From: Verrucomicrobiota bacterium
GTDB lineage: Bacteria; Verrucomicrobiota; Verrucomicrobiia; Methylacidiphilales; Verrucolacustridaceae
Direction of reading: 5' to 3'
Assembly (NCBI GenBank): GCA_010028775.1
Contig: RHAF01000020.1
Span: forward strand, 1-17,355
DNA length: 17,355 nucleotides
Shown: positions 6,650-17,355 of the stretch, in pieces
Layout: each line of letters begins with the position of its first letter
Numbering within the stretch: the first letter of the stretch is position 1
Position numbers and translations under genes: made by a program
Notes under the pieces: model-generated
The model's input: only the letters and a program-made list of their open reading frames with translations
The model's database searches: none
What the model was told of the DNA's origin: nothing

Positions 6650-6687
6650 AAAAAAGGGGCTTGGGCTGAAGCCCAAACCCCTTTTTT
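6650..6687 (-). terminator. Intrinsic terminator after rpoC
   Basis: Two 18-base arms (6650-6667 and 6670-6687) are separated by GA. On the minus-strand RNA they form an uninterrupted stem AAAAAAGGGGUUUGGGCU / AGCCCAAGCCCCUUUUUU, including a single G-U pair (6660 with 6677), and end in six U residues. On the plus strand the same position is a C-A mismatch, so the functional direction is leftward. It starts 17 bases past the rpoC stop and separates rpoBC from the rpsL promoter. Confidence 0.9.
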
Positions 6688-6704
6688 GCCCTTGCGGGAT
6701 AACT

Positions 6705-9700
6705 TTAACTCGCCAAAGCGGCTGGGATGTCGAGAGCCACCTTGCGGGCCCTCTCCTCCTCCGGTTGACTGCTGACCAACGGCTCGCCCACGGGTTCGCC
6801 GAGGTGCAATAGCTTGATCTTCCGGTAGGCGTTGAATCCCGTCCCGGCAGGGATGAGGTGACCCATGATCACGTTCTCCTTGAATCCGAGAAGTTTATCG
6901 ACCTTACCCAAAGTGGCCGCATCGGTGAGGATTCGGGTGGTGTCCTGGAAGGATGCAGCCGAGATAAAGCTCTCGGTTTCCAAGGAAGCCTTGGTGATCC
7001 CCAGGAGGACGGGGGTCGCCTCGGCTGGTTTACCGCCCTTGGCCTCGATGTCACGATTGGCTTCTTCGAAGGTTGTCCGATCCACCTGCTCGCCCCAGAG
7101 AAGCTGGGTGTCGCCGGGTTCGGTGATCTTCACCTTGCGGAGCATCTGGCGTACGATGATCTCGATGTGCTTGTCGTTGATCTCAACGCCCTGCAACCGG
7201 TAAACCTCCTGCACCTCGTTGACGAGGTACTCCTGCAATTCCTGCGGTCCGCAGACCTCGAGAATTTCGTGGGGCACCACCGGACCTTCGGTCAGCTGCT
7301 GACCTTTCTTCACGGTGTCGCCCTTGTAGACGATCAAGTGCTTGGAGAGCGGTATGAGGTGCTCCTCTTCCGCACCAGTTTCCGCATCCTTGATGACGAG
7401 TTTCTTTTTCCCACGAAGGTTCCCCTGCAGATCCACCACCCCGTCGATCTTGGCAATCTCCGCTGCATCCTTTGGACGACGAGCCTCAAAGAGCTCGGCC
7501 ACCCGAGGCAAACCTCCGGTGATGTCCTTCGTCTTGGTGACTTTCCGGGGGGTCTTGGCCAAACGCTGTCCGGCCTGAACCTTCTCCCCGTCCTTCACTT
7601 CGATATGGGCTCCCGCGGGGATACTGTATGCGGCGACAACAGCACCTGCCTGATCCACAATGGCAATCTGAGGATGCAGGTCTTCCTTGTGCTCAATGAT
7701 GACGGTTCCGACGGACTTGGTCGTCTCATCGACTTCCTTCTTCATCGTGACTCCCTCGAGGATGTCCTTGAACTCCACACGCCCGGCCTTCTCGGTCAGG
7801 ATGGAAATGTTGTACGGATCCCACTGCACAAAACTCTGGCCTTTCTTGACCTTGCCGCCTTCCGGAACCGAGATCATCGATCCGATGACCACCGGGTACC
7901 GCTCCAGCTCTCGACCATCGCTCGCATGAACGCTGACGAATCCGTTCTTGTTGAGGACGATGTCGTGGCCTTCCAGCGCCTTCACGGTTCGCAGGTCGGT
8001 GTACTGGATGGTTCCGTCGTTCTTCGCCTTGATCTGGGGCTGTTTGAAGACCTGCGAGGCCGTTCCACCGATGTGGAAGGTCCGCATGGTCAGCTGGGTG
8101 CCGGGCTCGCCGATACTCTGGGCGGCAATGATTCCGACGGCCTCGCCAAGTTTGGCCGCCTGATTGGTTGCCAAATTTAGGCCGTAACAGGAGGCACACA
8201 CACCCCTGCGGGTCTCGCAGGTCAGGGCCGAGCGAATCTTCACCCTCTCCTGGCCCAGATTTTCGATCGCTGCCGCTGCCTTTTCATCAATCAGTTGGCC
8301 GGCGGCCACGATCTTATTTTTGGTCACCGGATCGACGATGTCGTCGCAGGAGGTCCGGCCGTAGATGCGATCCCGGAGGCGGACGATTTCGTCATCCCCT
8401 TCCATGATCGCCTTGACCCAGATTCCCCGTTCCGTGCCGCAATCCGGCTCGCGGATAATCATGTCCATGGCGACGTCGCAGAGTTTGCGGGTCATGTAAC
8501 CCGAATCCGCCGTCTTCAGCGCCGTGTCGGCCAATCCCTTGCGGGCGCCGTGAGTGCTGATGAAATACTCCAGCACCGAGAGACCCTCCCGGAAGCTGGC
8601 GGTGATCGGACGCTCGATGATTTCACCCGAGGGCTTGGCCATCAGTCCGCGCATGCCCGCCAATTGGCGGACCTGGTTGCGGTTGCCTCGCGCCCCGGAA
8701 TCCACCATGAGATAGACAGGGTTGAAGTCCTTCCGTCCCTCGTTGTGCTCGAGGGTCCGGTACATTGCCGAGGAGATTTCCTCGGTGGCCTGGGTCCAGA
8801 TGTCGACGATCTTGTTGTAGCGTTCGCCGTCGGTGATCGCGCCCATGCGATACTGTTTCTCCACTTGGGTCACCGATTGGCGGGCCCGATCGATCACCTG
8901 GGGTTTTTCCTCCGGGATGATCATGTCGTTGATTCCGATGGAGACACCGGCACGGGTGGCGGCCATGAATCCGAGATCCTTGAGCTTGTCCAAACACTCG
9001 ACGGTTGCCGCATGACCAGCCTTCTCGTAGCAACGGAGAATAATCTCCCCGATCTGCTTCTTGCCGGCCGCCTTGTTGACGAAGCCAAGCTCCTTGGGCC
9101 AGATGCTGTTGAACTTCACCCGCCCGGGGGTGGTCTCGATGAACTTCTTGGTTGCATCCCCGAAGATCGTCTCCCGCCCGAGATCCGGGTTCTTAAAGAG
9201 GATCAAGTCGTGGGTACGGATGCTTCCCTCGGCAACGGCGAAATCCACCTCGTCAGCCTCCGAAAAGACGCTCAGGCGTTTTTTCTGCTTGTCCTGCTTA
9301 TCCGTCGACCGAACCGGATTCTGCGAGAGGTAATAACATCCCAGGGTGATGTCCTGACTGGGAGTGGTGATGGGGCGCCCGTTGCTGGGACCAAAGATGT
9401 TGTTCGGAGCCAGCATGAGGAGACGCGCTTCCAACTGCGCTTCGACGCTAAGAGGGACGTGAACCGCCATCTGATCGCCGTCGAAATCCGCGTTGTAAGC
9501 CGTGCAGACGAGCGGATGGATGCGGATCGCATCCCCCTCGATAAGCTTGGGTTCGAACGCCTGCACTGAAAGACGATGAAGGGTCGGGGCGCGGTTCAGG
9601 AGAACAGGATGCTCGCGGGTGACCTCGTCTAAGGTGTCCCAGACGATGGACTCTTTCCTTTCGATCATCTTCTTGGCCGAACGCACGGTGTGAACCTGAC

Positions 9701-10874
9701 CGAGTTCCTTCAGACGACGGATGATAAAGGGCTCGAAAAGGACCAACGCCATCTTCTTGGGTAGACCGCACTCGTTGAGTTTCAGTTCAGGGCCGATGAC
9801 GATGACCGATCGGCCGGAGTAATCCACACGTTTTCCAAGGAGGTTCATCCGGAAACGGCCGGTCTTCCCCTTCAGCATGTCGGAAAGTGACTTCAACGGC
9901 CGGTTGCCCGCACCGGTGACGGCACGGCCGTGGCGGCCGTTGTCCATCAGGGCGTCGACCGACTCCTGGAGCATGCGCTTTTCGTTACGGATGATGACCT
10001 CGGGGGTCTTCAGCTGGAGAAGATTGCGCAACCGGTTATTCCGGTTGATCACCCGGCGGTAAAGGTCGTTCAGATCGGAGGTGGCAAAACGGCCACCCTC
10101 CAAAGGAACCAAAGGACGCAGATCGGGAGGAATCACCGGGAGAATTTCGAGGATCATCCACTCCGGACGTGCACCGGCGTTGATAAATCCTTGGACCAGT
10201 TTCAGCCGCTTGGCGACCTTCTTGCGGGTCTGCTTGCTGCGGGTGGTTTCCAGTTGCTGTTCGAGTTCCGTGGCCACCTCGTCCAAATCCATCTTCTTGA
10301 AGACGTCACGGATCGCCTCGGCACCCATCTTGGCGACAAAGGAATCACCAAATTGTTCCTGCGCCTCGCGGTACTCCGTCTCGGTCAAAAGCTGCTTTTC
10401 CTTAAGGGGCGTTTTTCCTGGGTCGATCACCAGGTAGTCCTCGTAGTAGATCACCCGCTCGAGCTCGCGGGCCGTCATGTCCATCATCAGGCCGAGGCGG
10501 CTGGGCATGCACTTGTAGAACCAGATGTGGCTCACCGGAACGGCCAGCTCGATGTGCCCCATGCGTTCACGGCGGACGCGCGCCAAGGTGACCTCCACCC
10601 CGCAACGGTCGCAAATCACCCCCTTGAACTTGATCCGCTTGTACTTTCCGCAAGAGCACTCGTAGTCCTTGGTCGGCCCAAAAATCCGCTCACAGAAAAG
10701 ACCTCCCTTTTCCGGCTTGAAGGTCCGGTAATTGATGGTCTCGGGGTTTTTTGTTTCCCCACGGCTCCAGGAGAGGATCGATTCCGGCGAGGCAACGGTG
10801 ATGCTGACCTCGTCGAAGCCGACGGTTCTCTCCATGCCGAGGATTTCACGGGCGGATTGGGTCTGTTTGTTCAT
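6705..10874 (-). CDS. rpoC: DNA-directed RNA polymerase subunit beta'
   Basis: Beta' forms half of the RNA polymerase catalytic cleft. The product has 1389 residues (E. coli 1407). The N-terminal zinc site has Cys73, Cys75, Cys88 and Cys91. The absolutely conserved active-site loop NADFDGDQMA (461-470) supplies the three Mg-binding aspartates Asp463, Asp465 and Asp467. The second zinc site is Cys812, Cys886, Cys893 and Cys896. The bridge-helix region lies near 759-797 (FREGLSVLEYFISTHGARKG). The trigger loop with QLTMRTFHIGG (927-937) keeps Met930, Arg931 and His934. The Shine-Dalgarno is unusually weak for this cluster (GGAA about 12 bases before the ATG), so ribosomes may arrive partly by coupling with rpoB, 23 bases upstream. 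A strong terminator follows. Identification is certain. Confidence 0.99.
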   Translation of the reverse strand: MNKQTQSAREILGMERTVGFDEVSITVASPESILSWSRGETKNPETINYRTFKPEKGGLFCERIFGPTKDYECSCGKYKRIKFKGVICDRCGVEVTLARVRRERMGHIELAVPVSHIWFYKCMPSRLGLMMDMTARELERVIYYEDYLVIDPGKTPLKEKQLLTETEYREAQEQFGDSFVAKMGAEAIRDVFKKMDLDEVATELEQQLETTRSKQTRKKVAKRLKLVQGFINAGARPEWMILEILPVIPPDLRPLVPLEGGRFATSDLNDLYRRVINRNNRLRNLLQLKTPEVIIRNEKRMLQESVDALMDNGRHGRAVTGAGNRPLKSLSDMLKGKTGRFRMNLLGKRVDYSGRSVIVIGPELKLNECGLPKKMALVLFEPFIIRRLKELGQVHTVRSAKKMIERKESIVWDTLDEVTREHPVLLNRAPTLHRLSVQAFEPKLIEGDAIRIHPLVCTAYNADFDGDQMAVHVPLSVEAQLEARLLMLAPNNIFGPSNGRPITTPSQDITLGCYYLSQNPVRSTDKQDKQKKRLSVFSEADEVDFAVAEGSIRTHDLILFKNPDLGRETIFGDATKKFIETTPGRVKFNSIWPKELGFVNKAAGKKQIGEIILRCYEKAGHAATVECLDKLKDLGFMAATRAGVSIGINDMIIPEEKPQVIDRARQSVTQVEKQYRMGAITDGERYNKIVDIWTQATEEISSAMYRTLEHNEGRKDFNPVYLMVDSGARGNRNQVRQLAGMRGLMAKPSGEIIERPITASFREGLSVLEYFISTHGARKGLADTALKTADSGYMTRKLCDVAMDMIIREPDCGTERGIWVKAIMEGDDEIVRLRDRIYGRTSCDDIVDPVTKNKIVAAGQLIDEKAAAAIENLGQERVKIRSALTCETRRGVCASCYGLNLATNQAAKLGEAVGIIAAQSIGEPGTQLTMRTFHIGGTASQVFKQPQIKAKNDGTIQYTDLRTVKALEGHDIVLNKNGFVSVHASDGRELERYPVVIGSMISVPEGGKVKKGQSFVQWDPYNISILTEKAGRVEFKDILEGVTMKKEVDETTKSVGTVIIEHKEDLHPQIAIVDQAGAVVAAYSIPAGAHIEVKDGEKVQAGQRLAKTPRKVTKTKDITGGLPRVAELFEARRPKDAAEIAKIDGVVDLQGNLRGKKKLVIKDAETGAEEEHLIPLSKHLIVYKGDTVKKGQQLTEGPVVPHEILEVCGPQELQEYLVNEVQEVYRLQGVEINDKHIEIIVRQMLRKVKITEPGDTQLLWGEQVDRTTFEEANRDIEAKGGKPAEATPVLLGITKASLETESFISAASFQDTTRILTDAATLGKVDKLLGFKENVIMGHLIPAGTGFNAYRKIKLLHLGEPVGEPLVSSQPEEERARKVALDIPAALAS

Positions 10875-10897
10875 GGGATGGATGGTTTCCAGTTGGG

Positions 10898-14728
<3,831 letters not shown>

Positions 14729-14766
14729 GCGTGCTTCTCCTTAACCCGGACAAACCGGGGGTTGGT

Positions 14767-15153
14767 TTATTTGATCTCCACCTTGGCGCCGGCCGCCTCG
14801 AGTTTCTTTTTGATCTCAGCCGCCTCGTCCTTGGTCGCGCCTTCCTTGACGGTCTTGGGCGCACCTTCGACGAGGGCCTTGGCATCGGCCAAGCCGAGCC
14901 CGGGCACCACGGCACGGACTTCCTTGATGACGCCGATTTTGTTGGCGCCCGCGTCCTTGAGGACGACCTCGAAAGTGGTCTTCTCTTCCGCTGCCGCGCC
15001 ACCGCCGCCGGCCGCCGGAGCTGCTGCCGCCACCGCCACGGGTGCCGCCGCGCTTACGCCCCACTTGTCTTCCAGTTTTTTCACGAGTTCAGACGCTTCG
15101 AGAACGGTCAGGCCGCTCAACGTCGTCACGACTTCTTCCAGATTTACCGCCAT
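14767..15153 (-). CDS. rplL: 50S ribosomal protein L7/L12
   Basis: L7/L12 dimers form the flexible stalk that recruits and activates EF-G, EF-Tu and other translational GTPases. The 128-residue product shows an N-terminal dimerisation/L10-binding domain (1-32, LEEVVTTLSGLTVLEASEL), an Ala/Gly-rich hinge (33-56) and the C-terminal factor-binding domain (57-128) with KIGVIKEVRAVVPGLGLADA and the EGAPKTVKEG segment. Its ATG has AAGGAG 8 bases upstream. The long spacer before it (15154-15294) is unusual in this tightly packed cluster and may help set the high L7/L12 output relative to L10. Confidence 0.97.
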   Translation of the reverse strand: MAVNLEEVVTTLSGLTVLEASELVKKLEDKWGVSAAAPVAVAAAAPAAGGGGAAAEEKTTFEVVLKDAGANKIGVIKEVRAVVPGLGLADAKALVEGAPKTVKEGATKDEAAEIKKKLEAAGAKVEIK

Positions 15154-15208
15154 GTTTTCTTCTCCTTCCCCGGACCCGAAAGGCCGGAGTTTTGTTTGTT
15201 GCCCTTGG
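15154..15208 (-). promoter_or_regulatory. rplL leader segment with hairpin abutting the Shine-Dalgarno
   Basis: The stretch between the stop of the possible short ORF and rplL contains a hairpin at 15170-15187. On the minus-strand RNA, CCGGCC pairs with GG-CCGG plus one bulged U, closing a UUUCG loop. The hairpin ends 2 bases before the rplL Shine-Dalgarno (AAGGAG, 15167-15162). It could tune access to the rplL site, but no terminator-like U-run follows. The structure is seen; the role is inferred. Confidence 0.3.
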
Positions 15209-15286
15209 TTAGCCGATCACACCCGTGATCGAATTATCCCGGAAAGGCTCCCGGGCTAACGCGAAGTTGCTGCCTTTCATGTACAT
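15209..15286 (-). CDS. Possible 25-residue small ORF between rplJ and rplL
   Basis: Immediately after rplJ, the sequence TAAGGAG (stop overlapping a full Shine-Dalgarno, 15296-15291) is followed by ATG TAC ATG and an ORF ending in TAA at 15209. The start may be the outer ATG (4 bases after AAGGAG; 25 residues) or the inner one (15280; 10 bases; 23 residues). The peptide begins MYMKGSNFAL, continues AREPFRDNS and ends ITGVIG. It has no signal peptide or membrane segment, and I recognise no family. It contains a TTA leucine codon, which looks scarce in this G+C-rich cluster. A 7-base-pair hairpin (15214-15231) covers its last codons. It may be a leader peptide controlling rplL, a coupling ORF, or a chance ORF behind a fortuitous ribosome-binding site. 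Confidence 0.4.
   Translation of the reverse strand: MYMKGSNFALAREPFRDNSITGVIG
15214..15231 (-). promoter_or_regulatory. Hairpin overlapping the end of the small ORF
   Basis: CGAUCAC and GUGAUCG form a perfect 7-base-pair stem with a GGGU loop on the minus-strand RNA. It covers the last codons of the possible short ORF and sits 46 bases upstream of the rplL Shine-Dalgarno. A second, 5-base-pair stem (CCCGG/CCGGG, 15238-15255) lies within the same ORF. Neither is followed by a U-run. A ribosome translating the short ORF would melt both. Confidence 0.4.
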
Positions 15287-15294
15287 TTGTCTCC

Positions 15295-15813
15295 TTAAGC
15301 CGCCGGGGCGGCCTCCGCTTTGGTGCGGACCACCCGGGCCAGACGGGAACCGGGTTCCGCCAGAAGGCGGACAAGGGTCGAGGCTGGAGCCGCGATGGCC
15401 CCCAAGAGCTTGGCCCGAAGAACCTCGGCCGAGGGTAGATCCGCCAGCATGGTGATTTCACTCACCCCGAGGATCTTGCCGTCCATCACCCCTGCCCGAA
15501 CCGCCGGACGGGTAAACTCCGCCTTGAAAGTCTTGATCACCTTGGCTGCCGCAGGGGCATCCTGCCCGCCGGAAACCACCGCCGTTTGACCGGCTAGATC
15601 CTTGTCGATCGCCGGCAGGGAGGCCTCTCCCAAGGCACGCTTAAACAACGTGTTCTTCACAACCTTGACGGCGGCTCCGACCTTGCGGAGCCGGCCACGC
15701 AGCTCGGAAAACTCGGAAACCTTCATCCCGGTATAATCGAGCACGATCAGGTAGGGCGAGGATTTCACCCACTCCCGCATCGTTTCAATCACTATGGCTT
15801 TTTCTTCTTTCAT
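15295..15813 (-). CDS. rplJ: 50S ribosomal protein L10
   Basis: L10 is the base of the ribosomal stalk: it binds 23S rRNA with L11 and carries the L7/L12 dimers on its C-terminal helix. The 172-residue product has an N-terminal YLIVLDYTGMKVSEFSELRG segment (21-40) and the conserved VVKNTLFKRAL (51-61). The C-terminal part (about 135-165) is the Leu/Ala-rich stalk helix, with a short Ala-rich end. The start has AAGGAG about 10 bases upstream. The gap after rplA is only 19 bases, so the long L10-binding leader known upstream of rplJ in other bacteria has no room here. Any L10-L12 feedback must act elsewhere, for example in the rplJ-rplL spacer or further upstream. Confidence 0.97.
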   Translation of the reverse strand: MKEEKAIVIETMREWVKSSPYLIVLDYTGMKVSEFSELRGRLRKVGAAVKVVKNTLFKRALGEASLPAIDKDLAGQTAVVSGGQDAPAAAKVIKTFKAEFTRPAVRAGVMDGKILGVSEITMLADLPSAEVLRAKLLGAIAAPASTLVRLLAEPGSRLARVVRTKAEAAPAA

Positions 15814-15832
15814 CTGGCTTTCGCTCCTTCTT

Positions 15833-16549
15833 TTAATCTTCCGCTCCGGCGGCCGCCTCGGTCACCGCAATCGGTATGCCCGGGGAGAACGTGGCCGAGA
15901 GAACGCAGTTCTTGAGATACTTCCCTTTCGCTCCCGCCGGACGGGCCCGCGATACGGACTCAATCACCGCCTGGACGTTTTCACCCAGGTTTTTCTCTGC
16001 AAAATTCAGTTTGCCGCAGCTGACGTGCAGGTTGGATCCTTTGTCCACCTTGAACTCCACCCGACCGGCCTGGCATTCCTTGACCGCCTTGGCCGTATCT
16101 TCCGTCACCGTCCCGGTTTTCGGATTGGGCATCAGCCCACGGGGTCCGAGCACCTTGCCCAGCTTACGGACTTCGATCATGGCATCGGGGGTGGCCACGG
16201 CCACATCGAAGTCGGCCCAACCTTCGGAAACTTTTTTGATCAAATCGGCAAAACCGACCGCCACCGCTCCGGCATTCTTGGCTGCCTCGGCGGCATTTCC
16301 CTGGGCAAACACGATCACGCGGACGTTCTTGCCCGAGCCGTGGGGCAGACTGACGGTACCACGGACAACCTGATCACTCTGCTTGGGATCCACGCCCAAA
16401 TTAAAGGAAAGATCCACGCTGGGGTTTCCCTTGCTTTTTCCGACAGGGAACTTTTTGAGGAGCGAAACGGCCTCCTGCACGGAGTAGCGCTTCTTCGGCT
16501 CCAGAAGCTTGCTTCCTTCGCGATAACGGCGGCTGGGTAGTTTGGCCAT
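15833..16549 (-). CDS. rplA: 50S ribosomal protein L1
   Basis: L1 forms the mobile L1 stalk that guides deacylated tRNA out of the E site. In many bacteria it represses the L11 operon by binding its mRNA. The 238-residue product has normal length and the clear family signature LGKVLGPRGLMPNPKTGTV at 130-148. Domain I is at the two ends (about 1-70 and 160-238), with the inserted Rossmann-like domain II between. The start has AAAGGAG overlapping the rplK stop, 9 bases before the ATG, a sign of coupling. It lies 14 bases after rplK and 19 bases before rplJ. Confidence 0.97.
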   Translation of the reverse strand: MAKLPSRRYREGSKLLEPKKRYSVQEAVSLLKKFPVGKSKGNPSVDLSFNLGVDPKQSDQVVRGTVSLPHGSGKNVRVIVFAQGNAAEAAKNAGAVAVGFADLIKKVSEGWADFDVAVATPDAMIEVRKLGKVLGPRGLMPNPKTGTVTEDTAKAVKECQAGRVEFKVDKGSNLHVSCGKLNFAEKNLGENVQAVIESVSRARPAGAKGKYLKNCVLSATFSPGIPIAVTEAAAGAED

Positions 16550-16563
16550 GACCGGTTTCTCCT

Positions 16564-16989
16564 TTAGTCCGCGATTTCCAGACCCATCTGGCGGGCCGTG
16601 CCGGCGATGATGCGGAAAGCCGCTTCGTCGGAGGCCGCGTTGAGGTCGTTGCGTTTTACTTTCACGATGTCCATCACCTGTTTTTTGGTGACCTTACCGA
16701 CCTTCACCCGGTTCGGCTCCTTGGAGCCGGAGGCGAGGTTGGCGGCTTTTTTCAAAAGAATGGAGGCGGGCGGTGACTTGGTGATGAAGGTGAAGCTCTT
16801 GTCCTTGTAAACCGTGATGACCACCGGAAGGATATTGCCCCCCTCCTTGGCCGTCCGGGCGTTGAACTCCTTACAGAAGGCCATGATGTTGACGCCCTGT
16901 TGTCCAAGGGCCGGGCCGACCGGAGGAGCAGGGTTGGCCGCCCCGGCCGGGATCTGCAGTCGAATGATGCCTGTGACTTCTTTTGCCAT
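16564..16989 (-). CDS. rplK: 50S ribosomal protein L11
   Basis: L11 binds the GTPase-associated centre of 23S rRNA and is needed for RelA activation and factor function. The 141-residue product has exactly the usual length. The N-terminal domain carries PAPPVGPALGQQGVNIMAF (20-38), including the prolines (Pro23, Pro26) that contact thiostrepton. Lys3 lies at a known PrmA methylation site. The C-terminal rRNA-binding domain (about 70-141) ends with the typical IIAGTARQMGLEI. The ATG has AAGGAG 5 bases upstream in the 9-base gap after nusG. The thiostrepton-contact region looks wild type. Confidence 0.98.
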   Translation of the reverse strand: MAKEVTGIIRLQIPAGAANPAPPVGPALGQQGVNIMAFCKEFNARTAKEGGNILPVVITVYKDKSFTFITKSPPASILLKKAANLASGSKEPNRVKVGKVTKKQVMDIVKVKRNDLNAASDEAAFRIIAGTARQMGLEIAD

Positions 16990-16998
16990 AAACTCTCC

Positions 16999-17355
16999 TT
17001 AGGTCTTCTCCACCTGCCAGTACTCAAGTTCCACCGGCGTGGAACGGCCAAAAATGGAAACCGCCACGCGCACCCGACCCCGCTCGGTGTCGACTTCCTC
17101 CACCACGCCTTCTTGGTTCTGGAAGGGCCCGTCGCCGACCTTGACCCGATCCCCCACGGCAAAAATCACCTTGGGGGTGATCTTCTCTTCCTTCTCACGA
17201 ATCTGGGCCAGCATGCCTTCCACCTCGGAAGGGCGCATCGGAGTCGGACGATCGCCGTCGGCGAAACCGAGAACGCCCGGGGTTTCTTTGACAAAATACC
17301 AGGGACGCTCGTGCAGCTTCTTTTCGGCGTCGTAGAGAGCCATCTTCAAAAACAC
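16999..17355 (-). CDS. nusG: Transcription termination/antitermination factor NusG, 5' end missing
   Basis: NusG binds RNA polymerase through its NGN domain and Rho or S10 (NusE) through its KOW domain. The 118 codons seen run into the window edge. The GTG at the very edge is not the true start, because the first residues (FLKMALYDAEK) fall in the middle of the NGN domain, in the usual GYV-xxx region. The visible part has the end of NGN (WYFVKETPGVLGFADGDRP), a linker and the C-terminal KOW domain from about codon 65 on, with GDRVKVGDGPFQNQEGVVEE and SIFGRSTPVELEYWQVEK. About one third of the protein is missing. The adjacent rplK fits the standard secE-nusG-rplK order; S10, its ribosomal partner, is encoded in the same window. 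Confidence 0.97.
   Translation of the reverse strand: MFLKMALYDAEKKLHERPWYFVKETPGVLGFADGDRPTPMRPSEVEGMLAQIREKEEKITPKVIFAVGDRVKVGDGPFQNQEGVVEEVDTERGRVRVAVSIFGRSTPVELEYWQVEKT

Noticed and set aside
15230..15255. GATAAT resembling a -10 box in the rplJ-rplL spacer
   Set aside because: No acceptable -35 hexamer is found 16-18 bases upstream, so a separate rplL promoter is not supported.

Overview
The window is one dense block of core information-processing genes, all transcribed leftward (minus strand). Read in the direction of transcription (high to low coordinates) the order is nusG (5' end cut by the window) - rplK - rplA - rplJ - rplL - rpoB - rpoC - [terminator, promoter and long leader] - rpsL - rpsG - fusA - rpsJ - rplC - rplD - rplW - rplB - rpsS - an unrecognised secreted-protein gene cut by the left edge. 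It is a bacterial chromosome of moderately high G+C. Complete core proteins, strong AAGGAG-type Shine-Dalgarno sites and the protein sequences suggest a Gram-negative-type lineage. My best guess is Verrucomicrobiota or another PVC-group bacterium, from the general look of RpoB, S12 and L2. That is an impression, not a phylogeny.

Right part (6705-17355): transcription-elongation factor NusG, the L11-L1-L10-L7/L12 stalk proteins and the two large RNA polymerase subunits. Most gaps are 9-38 bases. The exception is the 141-base rplJ-rplL spacer, which holds a well-placed Shine-Dalgarno, a possible 25-residue ORF and several small hairpins. A strong intrinsic terminator (6650-6687) follows rpoC. 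Its one non-Watson-Crick pair is G-U on the minus strand but C-A on the plus strand, so it belongs to the leftward transcript.

Middle (6345-6649): the only long non-coding stretch. It holds a good sigma-70-type promoter (TTGACG, 18 bases, TATTAC) and a leader of about 220 bases with two well-formed hairpins before rpsL. This is the best place to look for regulation of the downstream ribosomal genes.

Left part (1-6344): rpsL-rpsG-fusA joined directly to the first part of the S10 cluster (rpsJ to rpsS) with very short gaps or 1-4 base overlaps, presumably one transcript. No tuf gene lies between fusA and rpsJ. After rpsS, where rplV is normally found, the next gene starts in a TAATG overlap and encodes a signal-peptide-bearing protein I do not recognise.

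No mobile elements, CRISPR arrays, tRNA or rRNA genes were seen. Most of the window is ordinary housekeeping. The items worth a second look are the structured rpsL leader, the short ORF between rplJ and rplL, and the secreted-protein gene in the S10 cluster.
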